This document shows, piece by piece, positions 44,407 to 54,382 of a stretch of 64,000 nucleotides of DNA. Numbering within the stretch: the first letter of the stretch is position 1; every line of letters begins with the position of its first letter. Source of the DNA: Desulfosporosinus sp. HMP52. GTDB taxonomy: Bacteria > Bacillota > Desulfitobacteriia > Desulfitobacteriales > Desulfitobacteriaceae. The stretch is taken from assembly GCF_000765145.1 (NCBI RefSeq), contig NZ_JMGA01000056.1:1-64000 (forward strand). Reading direction: 5' to 3'. The translations under genes were made by a program, and so were the position numbers. The notes under the pieces were generated by a model that had not been told where the DNA came from, did not search any database, and saw nothing but the letters and a program-made list of their open reading frames with translations.

Positions 44407-45810
44407 ATGATAAGCACTATACATGCTGTTACAACAAGCTTTTTTCCCAAATGGGATACAGAACTATTATTCAAAATTCTCAATAATATTCATGATGTGG
44501 TACTTGTTATAGATTCAGATACAACCATTGTGTTTGCTAACGAGGCCTATGCGAAAATATTAGGCGTTCCTATTGCAAAAGTTTTGGGACGGAGGTTGGA
44601 CAGAATAGAACCAAGCGCTAAGACCATCGAAGTACTTTGTACCGGCCAGTCTAGTTACTGTCGTCGAAGCTACTTAGATTCTCTTGGTATAAATGTGGTA
44701 GGAAGTACATTTCCATTATATAATGGCAAGAAAATCATCGGTTGTGTTTCGATATTTAAAAACATTAATGACGTTGTTGAACTAAATCGTGAGTTGAATC
44801 AAACAAAGGGTGTTGCAGATTATTTGAAAGAACAGTTAGACCAAGAAGAGCACCTGCCTAATTCCTTCGAAGAATACATAGGGCGGAACAGTCGTTTGAA
44901 AGAAACCTTAAAGTTAGCAGCTAAAGTCGCGAAAACAGACAGCACGGTGTTAATCCTGGGTGAAAGTGGTGTTGGCAAAGAAGTATTAGCCAGAGTTGTT
45001 CATAACAGCAGCGCCCGTAAAAATAAGCCTATGATTAAGGTTAACTGTGCTGCCATTCCTGAGGACTTAATAGAAAGTGAACTCTTTGGCTATGAAGATG
45101 GAGCTTTTACCGGGGCCAAAAAGGGAGGGAAACTCGGCAAGTTTGAACTGGCTCATAGAGGAACAATCTTTTTGGATGAAATTGGTGATATGAGCCTTAC
45201 CATGCAGGCTAAATTGTTGCGCGTACTACAAGAGAAGGAGTTTGAACGAATAGGTGGTACAAGGGCTATTAAAGTCGACATCCGAGTAATTGCAGCAACA
45301 AATAGAAATTTAGAAAGTATGATTGAAGAAGGTTCCTTCAGAAGTGATCTGTATTATCGGCTGAATATTGTTCCTATCATGTTGACGCCGCTGCGTGAGC
45401 GAAAAGATGATATTTTAGAACTGGCCAAAGTATTTCTTAAACAATTTTCTGGAGAGGTGGGTCATGAACTGACTCTGTCTCCCCAAGTAGAAAGACTTCT
45501 TAAGAGCTATGAGTGGCCAGGTAACATTCGGGAACTAAAAAATGTTCTTGAACATGCAAGCATTGTCAGCAACAGTAAAGTCATTACCTCTAATCATTTG
45601 CCAGCACGCATTATTCGTAAAAAGCAACGCTCAAATGTTAAAGATAGGTCCTATGATATAAAAGAAATTGTAGCAAGTGTCGAAAAGGAAGTAATCTTAT
45701 CGGCTTTAAACGCATGCAACAATAACCGTACCAATGCCTTGAGAGCGTTGGGGATTTCTAGGAAATCGTTTTACAATAAATTACATCAGTATGGAATAAT
45801 AGATATCTAG
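44407..45810 (+). CDS. PAS-domain sigma-54-dependent activator
   Basis: A 467-residue enhancer-binding protein. A PAS domain (about residues 22-120; [13 protein letters not shown]) is followed by a short coiled linker, then the AAA+ domain with Walker A GESGVGKE near 188, the sigma-54 contact loop GAFTGA near 233 and Walker [10 protein letters not shown] Fis-type helix-turn-helix ([20 protein letters not shown]) ends the protein. No receiver domain is present, so the PAS domain probably binds a small ligand. It lies between two sigma-54 operons and is a candidate reader of the TGTST-N7-ACACA sites. Confidence 0.92.
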   Translation: MISTIHAVTTSFFPKWDTELLFKILNNIHDVVLVIDSDTTIVFANEAYAKILGVPIAKVLGRRLDRIEPSAKTIEVLCTGQSSYCRRSYLDSLGINVVGSTFPLYNGKKIIGCVSIFKNINDVVELNRELNQTKGVADYLKEQLDQEEHLPNSFEEYIGRNSRLKETLKLAAKVAKTDSTVLILGESGVGKEVLARVVHNSSARKNKPMIKVNCAAIPEDLIESELFGYEDGAFTGAKKGGKLGKFELAHRGTIFLDEIGDMSLTMQAKLLRVLQEKEFERIGGTRAIKVDIRVIAATNRNLESMIEEGSFRSDLYYRLNIVPIMLTPLRERKDDILELAKVFLKQFSGEVGHELTLSPQVERLLKSYEWPGNIRELKNVLEHASIVSNSKVITSNHLPARIIRKKQRSNVKDRSYDIKEIVASVEKEVILSALNACNNNRTNALRALGISRKSFYNKLHQYGIIDI

Positions 45811-45876
45811 TGATTCTAAGTTGGTTATACACATGTGTCACGAGATTTCGGAAATCACTTTAATGTTAATAATGTA

Positions 45877-45922
45877 AAAGGCCAAATACATTCCTTATTT
45901 CAGGATGTTTTTGGCCTTTTAT
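45877..45922. terminator. Terminator between the two activator genes
   Basis: A long stem (AAAAGGCCAAA with GGCCTTTT, extended by CATTCC/GGATG) ends in TTTT and starts with a run of A, so it may work for both convergent genes. Confidence 0.75.
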
Positions 45923-45935
45923 CCAATCGTTAAGG

Positions 45936-46009
45936 CTCCTACTTCTTAAGTAGGAGTGGTGACCCCGTACTCCACTTCGGTGCGGGTAGACTCCCCCACC
46001 GAAGTCACC
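45936..46009. repeat. Palindromic element with three nested hairpins
   Basis: CTCCTACTT/AAGTAGGAG forms a 9-bp hairpin with a 3-base loop. Next to it GGTGAC/GTCACC (45958 and 46004) encloses ACTTCGGTG/CACCGAAGT with 14 bases inside. The block is GC-richer than its surroundings. It resembles the foldback ends of IS200/IS605-type elements or a REP sequence, but no transposase gene is adjacent. Confidence 0.45.
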
Positions 46010-46036
46010 ATGTTAACTTTAGTTGAATGAGTTCAC

Positions 46037-48139
46037 TTAGGAAAGATTATATTTGCCAAGTTTTTCATAAAATGCTGATCGGCTCATTTTGAGGAGGCGA
46101 GCAGCAGCACTTTTATTTCCATTGACTTTTTTTAGAGCCACTAAAAGCATTTCTTTATCGACATCACTTAGTATCGCGCGATAGGAGGAGGGTTCATAGT
46201 CTTGCTTGCCAAATTGAAAGATCTGTGCCGACAGGTGTTCTATTCCAATTTCACCTTCCCAAACATAATTGGCAGCTCGTTCGATGGCATTTTCCAGCTC
46301 TCTGATATTACCAGGCCAAGAATGCAGTAATAAGGCATCTTTGGCAGCTTGAGCAATGCCTACTACAGTGGATCCTAAAATTTGATTGTATTTTTGTATA
46401 AACACATTAGCTAAAGGCAATATATCTTCTGAACGCTCCCGCAGAGGCGGTAGGTTGAACTGTATAACATTTAAACGATAAAATAGATCTTCTCGAAACA
46501 TACCTTTACTTATAGCTTCCCGCAAATCTTTGTTTGTCGCGGCAATGATTCGAACATCCACTTTCTGACTCTTGATTCCACCGACCCGCATAAATTCTTT
46601 GTCCTGTAAAACATGTAAGATCTTTACCTGTATCGATAGGGGCATATCTCCAATTTCATCAAGGAAGACAGTCCCCTCATGAGCTTGAGTAAAATACCCA
46701 GTTTTACCTTTCCGGGAGGCTCCGGTGAATGAACCAGGAGCGTAGCCAAAGAGTTCAGATTCTAAAAGTTGTTCAGGAATGGCGGCACAATTAACTTTTA
46801 CAAAAGGATAATTTGCTCGGGGACTGGCAGCATGAATGGCGCGAGCAAACATGTCTTTACCTACCCCGCTTTCCCCAGTCAGAAGAACCGTTGAACTGCT
46901 GCGGGCAATGCGCTGGGCTTCCTTTTTCATCTTAATAAAGCCCGGATTTTTGGAAACTAACTTATCAAAACTATTACCATGCTTTTCAAGCTCATCGCGG
47001 TAATACTGGACTTGTTGTCTTAAAGAGAGCCACTTTCGAGCTATTTCTTCTGTAAGTCGATTATCATCAACATAGACGGTACTGACGACCCCTACGGTCT
47101 GATTCTTTTCATTTATAACATTATTTATAGGTATATGTGAAACAATGCAGTTTCTGTCGTTAATGCTGCATATTTCTACTTCAGCAAGGCCAGTTTTACT
47201 GACCTCAGCAGGAACTCCGCTTAATAAAAGGTCTTTTATTGGCAGACCTGTCATGGCTTCTGCAGTGTCGGAAATAAGTCGGCAGCCGCTTTCATTGACA
47301 TATTTTACATGACCTGAAATATCTGAAACAAAAACACCATCCGAGGAAGCGTTTAGAACTCCGTCAAGACTGGTTTGCAGGTCCTTAACGATCTCAAGCT
47401 CCCGAGCCATTTCTTCCATATCTGAGATATCCACGAAAGCAATTTTTGTTCCGATTTGAACATTATCGGCAATAATAGGTGCTTGACTAACAATAACTGG
47501 CAGGGATTGGATTGTCTGTTTTATTCCCCGATTGCGCTTGCTATTGAGCAGTAGATCTGGGAGAACCTCTTCCAGGTCCAGCCCCTTAATTTCGGAAGAC
47601 TTAAGTCCAAACATGTTTTCAGCGATTGGGTTAGTTCGTAATATCTTTTGATTATTATCAATGACGATAATACCTTCATAATTGGCGTTGAAAATAGATT
47701 CAAGCAAAATGTTTGAGGTCATGATTAATTTTTGACTTCCGCGGAGATATTCTGCCGTTCCGATCATTCCAACGGGCTTACTTTGATCATCAACGACAAC
47801 GACGCAATCCACAGTGCTTTTGCTGGAGCGCACTACCAGGGATACTTCATCATAGAATACGTCGCAAGATACTGAAATTGGTTTATAAACTATGTATGGT
47901 GTGCAGGGATCATCTAAGCTGAATCCATCCAGCAGTGCTTTATATAACCTTTTTTTAGGGAAAACTCCAATTAACTTATTTTTTTGATCAACGACTGGAA
48001 GAGTATCCAGTCTGGAATCCTGGTAGTATTGAATTACAGTACGCAGAGAATCTTCAGAATGAATAACATTAAAATGCTTATTCATCATCTGTTTAACGGT
48101 AAGCCATGAAGTATAATTTAAGTTTTCAGGAACTACCAT
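46037..48139 (-). CDS. CBS-PAS-PAS sigma-54-dependent activator
   Basis: A 700-residue enhancer-binding protein. Residues about 10-135 form a CBS-domain pair (TVKQMMNKHFNVI; DTLPVVDQKNKLIGVF), which in other proteins binds adenine nucleotides. Two PAS domains follow (about 145-220 and 265-340). The AAA+ domain has Walker A GESGVGKD, the loop GSFTGA (Ser for Ala), and Walker B VFLDEIGD. A Fis-type helix-turn-helix ends in KSAAARLLKMSRSAFYEKL. ATG 48139 follows GGGAGGAG. It may link the sigma-54 operons to cell energy state and to a substrate signal (inference). Confidence 0.92.
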   Translation of the reverse strand: MVVPENLNYTSWLTVKQMMNKHFNVIHSEDSLRTVIQYYQDSRLDTLPVVDQKNKLIGVFPKKRLYKALLDGFSLDDPCTPYIVYKPISVSCDVFYDEVSLVVRSSKSTVDCVVVVDDQSKPVGMIGTAEYLRGSQKLIMTSNILLESIFNANYEGIIVIDNNQKILRTNPIAENMFGLKSSEIKGLDLEEVLPDLLLNSKRNRGIKQTIQSLPVIVSQAPIIADNVQIGTKIAFVDISDMEEMARELEIVKDLQTSLDGVLNASSDGVFVSDISGHVKYVNESGCRLISDTAEAMTGLPIKDLLLSGVPAEVSKTGLAEVEICSINDRNCIVSHIPINNVINEKNQTVGVVSTVYVDDNRLTEEIARKWLSLRQQVQYYRDELEKHGNSFDKLVSKNPGFIKMKKEAQRIARSSSTVLLTGESGVGKDMFARAIHAASPRANYPFVKVNCAAIPEQLLESELFGYAPGSFTGASRKGKTGYFTQAHEGTVFLDEIGDMPLSIQVKILHVLQDKEFMRVGGIKSQKVDVRIIAATNKDLREAISKGMFREDLFYRLNVIQFNLPPLRERSEDILPLANVFIQKYNQILGSTVVGIAQAAKDALLLHSWPGNIRELENAIERAANYVWEGEIGIEHLSAQIFQFGKQDYEPSSYRAILSDVDKEMLLVALKKVNGNKSAAARLLKMSRSAFYEKLGKYNLS

Positions 48140-48325
48140 TAGTTATTCTCCTCCCGTTGCCATACAAATACTGGCATACGCTGGTCTTATTTAAGACATT
48201 ATACTATAAATATCCAATATTAAAAATCATATCTGATTGCCAAATCATAAATGTAATTGTGATTTATTTCTTAAACCCACATCTTCGGCTAATATTCTTG
48301 TAATGACCGTCAGGTAAACGTACTA

Positions 48326-48448
48326 TCAGTCCACCCCTATCGTTATATCGACAGCCAATCTATGAATGAAATCTTTTCCTTTGCTAACGGTAACGTTTTT
48401 GCCCAAAGTTATATTGTTTTCTATCCACTTGTTAGGTTTATTATCCAT
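48326..48448 (-). CDS. Possible 40-residue peptide
   Basis: A minus-strand frame beginning MDNKPNKWIENNITLGKN looks protein-like. GAAAGGGAAT lies upstream at a rather long distance. It is in the same direction as the CBS-PAS activator gene, about 190 bases before it. No family is recognised; it could be a remnant. Confidence 0.25.
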   Translation of the reverse strand: MDNKPNKWIENNITLGKNVTVSKGKDFIHRLAVDITIGVD

Positions 48449-48673
48449 ATGGTCTTAATTCCCTTTCTTTTTATTGTCATAACTATTTAATGACCCTTCT
48501 GTAATTAAAATAAAACCTTCTTGCACTTCAGTCAATTTTAGCCAATTTATTTAAGAAAAAATGTGTCAGAAAAGCCGGAAAGCTGTCCTCTAATCCGTAC
48601 AATTTTGATGATGAACAGAACTAAATTTGAATAGTATGGCAAAAAGATAAGCATTGTTAAAGGAATTCGTTGT

Positions 48674-48689
48674 TGGCATAATTATTGCA
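48674..48689 (+). promoter_or_regulatory. Sigma-54 promoter P4 (glutaryl-CoA dehydrogenase-like gene)
   Basis: TGGCATAATTATTGCA fits the -24/-12 consensus with correct spacing, 229 bases upstream of the coding start. Only a half activator site is seen upstream. Confidence 0.75.
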
Positions 48690-48917
48690 ATATTTATGGG
48701 AAATGGAATTGTGTGTAAATACTTCATCATTTGGAACACAGTGGAGCAGGTACTCTTTAATCTCATTGCTATCAGCACTGAATAGATAATTGGGGGTGAA
48801 ATATTTAAAAAGAATTTTTTAGATTGTTTTAAAACATACGTTAACTGAAGGCGAAAGTGTTGAAAGTTAAATATTAATCAGCCTCAAAATTAATTTAAGC
48901 TAAGGGGTGGGACAATT

Positions 48918-50075
48918 ATGGATTTTGCATTGACTGAAGATCAACAAATGATACAAGATATGGCGCGTAATTTCGCTCTAAAGGAAATTGCTCCTTTTAT
49001 CGAAGAGGATGAAGAAAACCATTACTATCGCAGGGAGATCCTGAGCAAATTGGGCGATTTAGGACTGTTAGGCTGGAGCATACCTGAGGAGTATGGAGGA
49101 AATGGCATGGGTTGGATGGAGGGAGTTCTAGCTCTCTATGAAATTGCCAAGGTTCATACTTCCTGGAGACTGAGCATCAGCGGCAACTGTTGGGGTCCAG
49201 CAATGACAATCAATCAGTATGGTACTGAAGAGCAAAAACAAACGTATATCCCTGGGCTGGTAGATGGTTCCTTTGTAGGTAGCTTTGCTATAACTGAAGC
49301 CAATACCGGTTCTGATGTGGCAAGTATGAAGACATTTGCTGAAGACAAAGGCGACCACTGGTTGGTGAATGGATCTAAAATGTGGATTTCCGGAGGCCAT
49401 TCCTGTGATGTCGGTCTTCTCTATGCTGTTACTGAAAAAGGCGCAGGGGCCAAAGGAATATCCTGTTTTATAGTAGACTACAATAAAACCCCTGGGATAA
49501 CAAGAATTCCAATTCTTTCAAAGGTGGGCATGTGGCCGGCTCCGACTTCTGAACTGGTGTTTGAAAATGCTGTGATCCCGAAGAAAAACCTTTTAGGACC
49601 GCTTAATAAAGGTTTTCAAATATGTATGTGGATGTTGAACAACACTCGTATGGGTTGTGCCACCGGTTCAGCGGCGCTTTCAGCAGCTTGTCTGGAAGGT
49701 GCAGTTCAATATGCCAATGAGCGTACTCAGTTTGGTAAACCCATTGGAAAGTATCAAATGATCCAGGCCCAACTTGCTGAAATGAAGCTTGAAGATGAAG
49801 CAGCAAAACACCTTGTTTATCATGCTGCCTGGTTAAAAGACAATAATTTGCCGAATCAGCAGGCGACTTCCATGGCTAAGCTTTATGGCTGTATGGCGGC
49901 TGTTCATGCTGCCAATATGGCTATGAAGATATACGGTTCTTATGGATACTCCACTGAATATCCCTGCGGCAGATGGCTCCGAGATGCCAAGCAGTTTGAA
50001 ACTCTTGAAGGGACGTCCAACATTCATATGCAAATTATCGCTGGGATCGAACTTGGTTACCAACCCAATCGGTAG
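48918..50075 (+). CDS. Acyl-CoA dehydrogenase, probably glutaryl-CoA dehydrogenase (non-decarboxylating)
   Basis: A 385-residue FAD enzyme. Acyl-CoA dehydrogenase marks are FAITEANTGSDVASMKT near residue 118, YGYSTEYP near 345 and the catalytic Glu in ETLEGTSNIH near 365. The residue before that Glu is Leu, whereas classic decarboxylating glutaryl-CoA dehydrogenases and butyryl-CoA dehydrogenases have Tyr. The segments EDKGDHWLVNGSKMWIS and the C-terminal LG-x3-NR resemble, as I recall it, the non-decarboxylating enzyme of Desulfococcus multivorans. The glutaconyl-CoA decarboxylase genes downstream fit: it would form glutaconyl-CoA. Alternative: an isovaleryl- or butyryl-type enzyme. Confidence 0.75.
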   Translation: MDFALTEDQQMIQDMARNFALKEIAPFIEEDEENHYYRREILSKLGDLGLLGWSIPEEYGGNGMGWMEGVLALYEIAKVHTSWRLSISGNCWGPAMTINQYGTEEQKQTYIPGLVDGSFVGSFAITEANTGSDVASMKTFAEDKGDHWLVNGSKMWISGGHSCDVGLLYAVTEKGAGAKGISCFIVDYNKTPGITRIPILSKVGMWPAPTSELVFENAVIPKKNLLGPLNKGFQICMWMLNNTRMGCATGSAALSAACLEGAVQYANERTQFGKPIGKYQMIQAQLAEMKLEDEAAKHLVYHAAWLKDNNLPNQQATSMAKLYGCMAAVHAANMAMKIYGSYGYSTEYPCGRWLRDAKQFETLEGTSNIHMQIIAGIELGYQPNR

Positions 50076-50264
<189 letters not shown>

Positions 50265-50303
50265 TGAATAAAGCTTGTTGACTGTCATTTAAATTGAAGG
50301 AGA

Positions 50304-50323
50304 TCTGTCCTGAAAACACAACA
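50304..50323 (+). promoter_or_regulatory. Activator site (UAS) upstream of P5
   Basis: TCTGT-CCTGAAA-ACACA followed by ACA; one mismatch in the left half. Bases 50299-50326 equal 32212-32239 except for one base, 214-233 bases before P5. Confidence 0.6.
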
Positions 50324-50402
50324 CTTTAGATTGGGTCAACAGAAAGTAAACTAAATATTTTGTGAAAACATTGTGGTCTTCTTGCTTGACATAGATTTTT
50401 TG

Positions 50403-50432
50403 AGAGCATTCAGTTTTAGAATGCTCTTTTTG
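50403..50432 (+). terminator. Terminator after the thiolase remnant
   Basis: A perfect 9-bp stem (AGAGCATTC/GAATGCTCT) with loop AGTTTTA and five T. It closes the dehydrogenase transcription unit. Confidence 0.85.
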
Positions 50433-50536
50433 TTCTAGTCATACAACCCTAACCTCACGAGTGTACTTACACTGCAATAGAATCTTCATGATTAGGAAAC
50501 TTTAAAAATTTAAATTCTAAGGATCTATTTATAATC

Positions 50537-50552
50537 TGGCATGGATATTGCA
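50537..50552 (+). promoter_or_regulatory. Sigma-54 promoter P5 (glutaconyl-CoA decarboxylase operon)
   Basis: TGGCATGGATATTGCA fits the -24/-12 consensus with correct spacing, 229 bases before the first small gene of the operon. Confidence 0.8.
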
Positions 50553-50780
50553 ACTAATAATTGATTAATTAAAATTATTAGCTAATTTTTTGGAGGTGTA
50601 AAGCTGAGATTTTAATAAATGTTCACGAATGAATAGTAACCAAATGGCTGACTAATGCAGTTAACTATCTTAGTTTATTTTCTCAATCGACGGAGATACC
50701 TCTAACAGATATTCGCAAAAAAATGAAGTACTCGCAGTGCAACAAAGACCTTGATTAATGCAAGAAAGGGGGGGGAGTAA

Positions 50781-50918
50781 ATGCCATTACCACTAACTAC
50801 CTTAATCTCTGGATTATCTGGAGTTTTTATAGTTATGACACTTTTAATGATGATGGTTAGATTAAGCTCTAAGCTTGCAATTGCTTTAGAGAAGAAACAA
50901 GAGAAACAGGAATCATAG
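50781..50918 (+). CDS. Small membrane subunit of the decarboxylase (gamma/delta-like)
   Basis: A 45-residue protein with one hydrophobic helix (GVFIVMTLLMMMVRL) and a charged C-terminal tail (EKKQEKQES). The run AAGGGGGGGGAG gives a strong ribosome site. Position directly before the beta subunit gene and the helix-plus-charged-tail layout fit the small OadG/GcdD-type subunit that holds Na+-pumping decarboxylases together. Sequence similarity in so short a protein is not decisive. Confidence 0.55.
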   Translation: MPLPLTTLISGLSGVFIVMTLLMMMVRLSSKLAIALEKKQEKQES

Positions 50919-50964
50919 GGCTAATCGGCTAAAGATAATCTTATAAAAAAGGAGTATTTGTCAA

Positions 50965-52077
50965 ATGGAGCTTTTTCAAAATATGTGGGCAGCCATGGCA
51001 TTTGATAATCTTTATTGGGGCCATTTTGTTATGTGGGCCATAGCCTTAACGTTTGTTTACCTGGCCATTAAAAAAGGGTTTGAGCCGCTTCTCTTATTAC
51101 CGATTGCTTTTGGAATTCTTTTAGTTAACCTTCCATCGGATATCATGGAACCTAATCAAGGATTGCTTTGGCGTTTCTACCATTATGGCGAAGAGTGGGC
51201 AGTGATTCCTCCCTTGATCTTCCTGGGCATTGGAGCTATGACTGACTTTGGTCCGGTTATTGCAAATCCCAGGACTCTCCTTTTAGGTGCAGGTGCTCAA
51301 GGAGGGGTGTACGTCACTTTTTTTGGTGCTTTAGCGTTAGGGTTCAGTATTGACCAAGCCGCTGTCATCGGCATCATTGGAGGAGCTGACGGACCAACGA
51401 CGATTTTTCTAGCTTCTAAACTTGCTCCAGAAATGATGGGAATTTGCGCAGTGGCAGCCTACTCTTATATGGCATTAGTTCCGGTTATCCAACCTCCAAT
51501 TATGAAATTGCTAACCACTGAAGCTCAGAGAAAAATCCGGATGAAATCCTTACGCAAGGTATCGAAATTGGAAAAAATTTTTTTTCCTATTATTACGGTT
51601 ATAGTAATTACCCTAGTTGTACCAGATGCTGCTGCTCTCATGGGTATGTTCTGTTTTGGTAACCTGTTAAGGGAATCCGGGGTGGTAGAGCGGCTGAGTC
51701 TTACCGCTCAAAATGAACTTATGAATATTGTGACAATATTCTTGGGAATTTCAGTTGGGGCCACAATGCCGGCAGAGGTGTTTTTAAGTCCAAAGGTCAT
51801 CGGGGTGTTTGTTTTAGGTTCGGTCGCTTTTGCCGCCTCTACCGCCTGTGGCATTGGTTTAGCTCACCTCATGAACCTTTTTAGTAAAGAAAAAATAAAT
51901 CCGCTAATCGGCGCTGCCGGTGTTTCAGCTGTTCCTATGGCTGCCCGAGTAGTTCATAAAGTGGGTTCAGAGGCAGATAAGAAAAACTATCTGTTAATGC
52001 ATGCTATGGGACCCAATGTGGCTGGTGTTATCGGGACCGCAGTGGCAGCAGGCATGTTTCTAAGCGTGTTGAAGTAA
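50965..52077 (+). CDS. gcdB: Na+-translocating decarboxylase beta subunit (GcdB/OadB)
   Basis: A 370-residue integral membrane protein with about nine to eleven helices. The carboxybiotin-dependent Na+ channel signatures are visible: [15 protein letters not shown] near residue 90, and [21 protein letters not shown] near 135 with the Asp used in Na+ transport. [14 protein letters not shown] lies near residue 315. It removes CO2 from carboxybiotin and exports Na+. The gene lies between the small membrane subunit and the biotin carrier. Confidence 0.92.
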   Translation: MELFQNMWAAMAFDNLYWGHFVMWAIALTFVYLAIKKGFEPLLLLPIAFGILLVNLPSDIMEPNQGLLWRFYHYGEEWAVIPPLIFLGIGAMTDFGPVIANPRTLLLGAGAQGGVYVTFFGALALGFSIDQAAVIGIIGGADGPTTIFLASKLAPEMMGICAVAAYSYMALVPVIQPPIMKLLTTEAQRKIRMKSLRKVSKLEKIFFPIITVIVITLVVPDAAALMGMFCFGNLLRESGVVERLSLTAQNELMNIVTIFLGISVGATMPAEVFLSPKVIGVFVLGSVAFAASTACGIGLAHLMNLFSKEKINPLIGAAGVSAVPMAARVVHKVGSEADKKNYLLMHAMGPNVAGVIGTAVAAGMFLSVLK

Positions 52078-52251
52078 AAAATATTATGTACCTGAGTTAA
52101 GGTGATTATCCGCTTAAGCACATTAAGTCACCTGGAAAAGCTAATTGCAGCTCTGATTTGGTAGCATACATTAGAATTGCCGGGTAAGGACTTTCATTCT
52201 TAACTTTAGAATATAAGAGAAAAAATAGTAATTTTAAGGAGGAAATTAATA

Positions 52252-52464
52252 ATGGCAACTATTGAAAGCCCAATGGCAGGGAAAGTTTTTCAGATTCTCG
52301 TTAAGGTTGGAGATGCTATTGCTGAAGACGATGAGGTAATTATCCTTGAAGCTTTGAAAATGGAAAATCCAATTTTTGCACCGGAAGATGGCATTGTCAA
52401 AGAAATTGTCGTTAAAGAAGGTCAGCAAGTTGCTGATGGTGATGTGCTAATTGTCCTTGAATAG
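52252..52464 (+). CDS. gcdC: Biotin carrier subunit of the decarboxylase
   Basis: A 70-residue biotinyl domain without the long Ala/Pro linker found in many GcdC and OadA proteins. The biotin Lys is in EALKMEN (about residue 35, Leu for the usual Met), with the flanking half-barrel SPMAGKVFQILVKVGD and KEGQQVADGDVLI. It shuttles carboxyl from the GcdA subunit to GcdB. BirA (27980) should attach the biotin. AAGGAGG precedes the ATG. Confidence 0.92.
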   Translation: MATIESPMAGKVFQILVKVGDAIAEDDEVIILEALKMENPIFAPEDGIVKEIVVKEGQQVADGDVLIVLE

Positions 52465-52594
52465 TTTTAAATAATTATAAGCTTGGAAGTTGAGAATTAA
52501 TTCAGCTTTCAAGCTTTATCCTAAACTAAACGGAAGAGACAGCTTATACCTAATTTATCAAAGCACAATTGGTAATTAAAAGGAGTTGTTTTAG

Positions 52595-54382
52595 GTGAGT
52601 GAGTTCGGATATTCAATGCCCAGATATTTTTCTAAGATGCAGGATCTAGGAAGTGCCTTAAAAAAGGTAAATACAAAAAATGCCGATGAGCTGTTAGCAG
52701 TTGAAGCTGAAATTGATGCTGAGGTTAATCGAATTAAAGCAGGTGGGAAACCTGACTCTAAAGTTAATGCTGGCGGAGAATGGACGGCCTGGCAGCGTAT
52801 TGATTACCTAGTTGAACCTGGTACCTGGTGTCCGCTGCACACCATTTTTGATCCGACCTTCAACGAAGAAGGGACCACCGGAGTAATCGACGGAATAGGA
52901 AAAGTTAACGGTAGATGGGTCGTAGTGATTGCTTCGGATAACAAGTATTTAGCTGGTGCTTGGATTCCGGGGCAAGCAGAAAATATTACCCGAGTAACCG
53001 ACATAGCTAAGAGAATGAACTTGCCGTTAGTATGGATTTTAAACTGTAGTGGGGTGAAGCTTAGCCATCAAGAAGAGGTATACGCAAATCGTATCGGTGG
53101 AGGAACTCCCTTCTATAGACATACAGAACTTGAGCAGTTGGGTCTGCCAGTTATTGTAGGTATCTATGGGACGAATCCGGCCGGCGGGGGATATCACAGC
53201 ATTAGCCCCACTATTTTGATCGCCCATAAGAAAGCGAACATGGCTGTCGGGGGGGCTGGAATTGTTGGCGGAATGAGTCCTAAAGGCTATATCGATGAGG
53301 AAGCTGCTCAGTCCTTAATTGATGCCACGCGCCAATTGAAATCAACACCCCCGGGAAGGGTCGAAATTCACCAAGGTGTTACCGGTTTCTTTCGCGAAGT
53401 AGCTGAGACTGAAGAAGGAGTTTTGGATACTATTAAAAAATATGTAGGGGCTCTGCCTGCCTACAATCCGGAGTTCTTCAGAGTTGCCGATCCCGCCGAG
53501 CCCAAATTTGCCGTCGAAGATCTCCTCAGCATCGTTCCCGCGAATCAGAGGAGAGTCTACGACATTTACGAAGTCTTAGCACGACTCTTTGATAACAGCG
53601 AGCATATGGAATATAAGCCGGACTATGGCATTGAAATGTACACAGGTATTGCTAAAATTGATGGTTTACTTTGTGGATTTGTTGCGAATAAGCAGGGGTT
53701 GTTAAAAGACTATCCTGAATACACCAAAGAATATATGGGTATTGGTGGTAAGCTCTATCGTCAGGGCTTGATTAAGATGAGTGAATTTATTACTCTCTGT
53801 AATCGTGACAAACTGCCCGTCGTTTGGATTCAGGATACCACTGGTATTGATGTTGGGGATATCGCAGAGTCAGCTGAACTATTAGGCTTAGGACAGTCTC
53901 AGATTTATTCGATCCAGAACACTGATATTCCTCAGATGGAGATCACCCTTAGAAAGGGTACAGCTGCGGCACATTATGTATTAGGTGGACCTCAAGGGGG
54001 TAAAACCAATGCCTTTAGTATTGGTACTGCGGCTACAGAGATCAATGTAATGCATGGAGAGACTGCTGCGGCAGCTATGTATTCCCGCAGATTAGTTAAA
54101 GACCAAGATAACGGTAAATCTCTGGATGATACTATTTCTAAGATGAATGAGCTAATTCAATCATATAATGAAAAATCCAGACCTGCTTACTGTGCCAAGA
54201 GAGGTTTTGTTGACGAAATCGTCAAGATGCCAGAGTTGCGCAATTATATCAAAGCATTTGTTAACGGAGTATATCAAAACCCAAAATCCATTTGCCCCGT
54301 GCATCAAATGATCACTCCAAGAGTTATTAAAGATCATATGGATATCTATGTGAATAAGAGTACGGTAAGAAATAGTCAATAA
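52595..54382 (+). CDS. gcdA: Glutaconyl-CoA decarboxylase alpha subunit (carboxyltransferase)
   Basis: A 595-residue carboxyltransferase that moves the delta-carboxyl of glutaconyl-CoA to biotin, leaving crotonyl-CoA. It follows Acidaminococcus GcdA closely as I recall that protein: YSMPRYFSKM at the start, NCSGVKLSHQEEVY, GIYGTNPAGGGYHSISPT, and the second-half QDTTGIDVGD and FSIGTAATEINVM. Two crotonase-like lobes are present. GTG 52595 is the start, behind AAGGAG. With GcdB, GcdC and the small subunit it forms a primary sodium pump. Confidence 0.93.
   Translation: MSEFGYSMPRYFSKMQDLGSALKKVNTKNADELLAVEAEIDAEVNRIKAGGKPDSKVNAGGEWTAWQRIDYLVEPGTWCPLHTIFDPTFNEEGTTGVIDGIGKVNGRWVVVIASDNKYLAGAWIPGQAENITRVTDIAKRMNLPLVWILNCSGVKLSHQEEVYANRIGGGTPFYRHTELEQLGLPVIVGIYGTNPAGGGYHSISPTILIAHKKANMAVGGAGIVGGMSPKGYIDEEAAQSLIDATRQLKSTPPGRVEIHQGVTGFFREVAETEEGVLDTIKKYVGALPAYNPEFFRVADPAEPKFAVEDLLSIVPANQRRVYDIYEVLARLFDNSEHMEYKPDYGIEMYTGIAKIDGLLCGFVANKQGLLKDYPEYTKEYMGIGGKLYRQGLIKMSEFITLCNRDKLPVVWIQDTTGIDVGDIAESAELLGLGQSQIYSIQNTDIPQMEITLRKGTAAAHYVLGGPQGGKTNAFSIGTAATEINVMHGETAAAAMYSRRLVKDQDNGKSLDDTISKMNELIQSYNEKSRPAYCAKRGFVDEIVKMPELRNYIKAFVNGVYQNPKSICPVHQMITPRVIKDHMDIYVNKSTVRNSQ

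Larger units (their letters stand above)
48140..48917. other. Long intergenic control region before the glutaryl-CoA dehydrogenase-like gene
   Basis: The 778-base AT-rich gap holds sigma-54 promoter P4 (48674), a half-site of the activator palindrome (TGTGT-CAGAAAA at 48562, right half absent), a ribosome-site-like GGGGGTGAA at 48792, and a possible 40-codon minus-strand frame (48326-48448). Nothing else is recognisable. Confidence 0.45.
50265..50780 (+). promoter_or_regulatory. Control region of the glutaconyl-CoA decarboxylase operon
   Basis: The gap holds, in order, an activator palindrome (50304), a terminator (50403-50432), sigma-54 promoter P5 (50537) and a ribosome-site-like GGAGGTG (50592) not followed by a gene. 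The order UAS-terminator-promoter is the same as before P2. Confidence 0.5.

Noticed and set aside
48562-48578. Full activator palindrome before P4
   Set aside because: Only the left half TGTGT is present; the right half reads GCCGG instead of ACACA.
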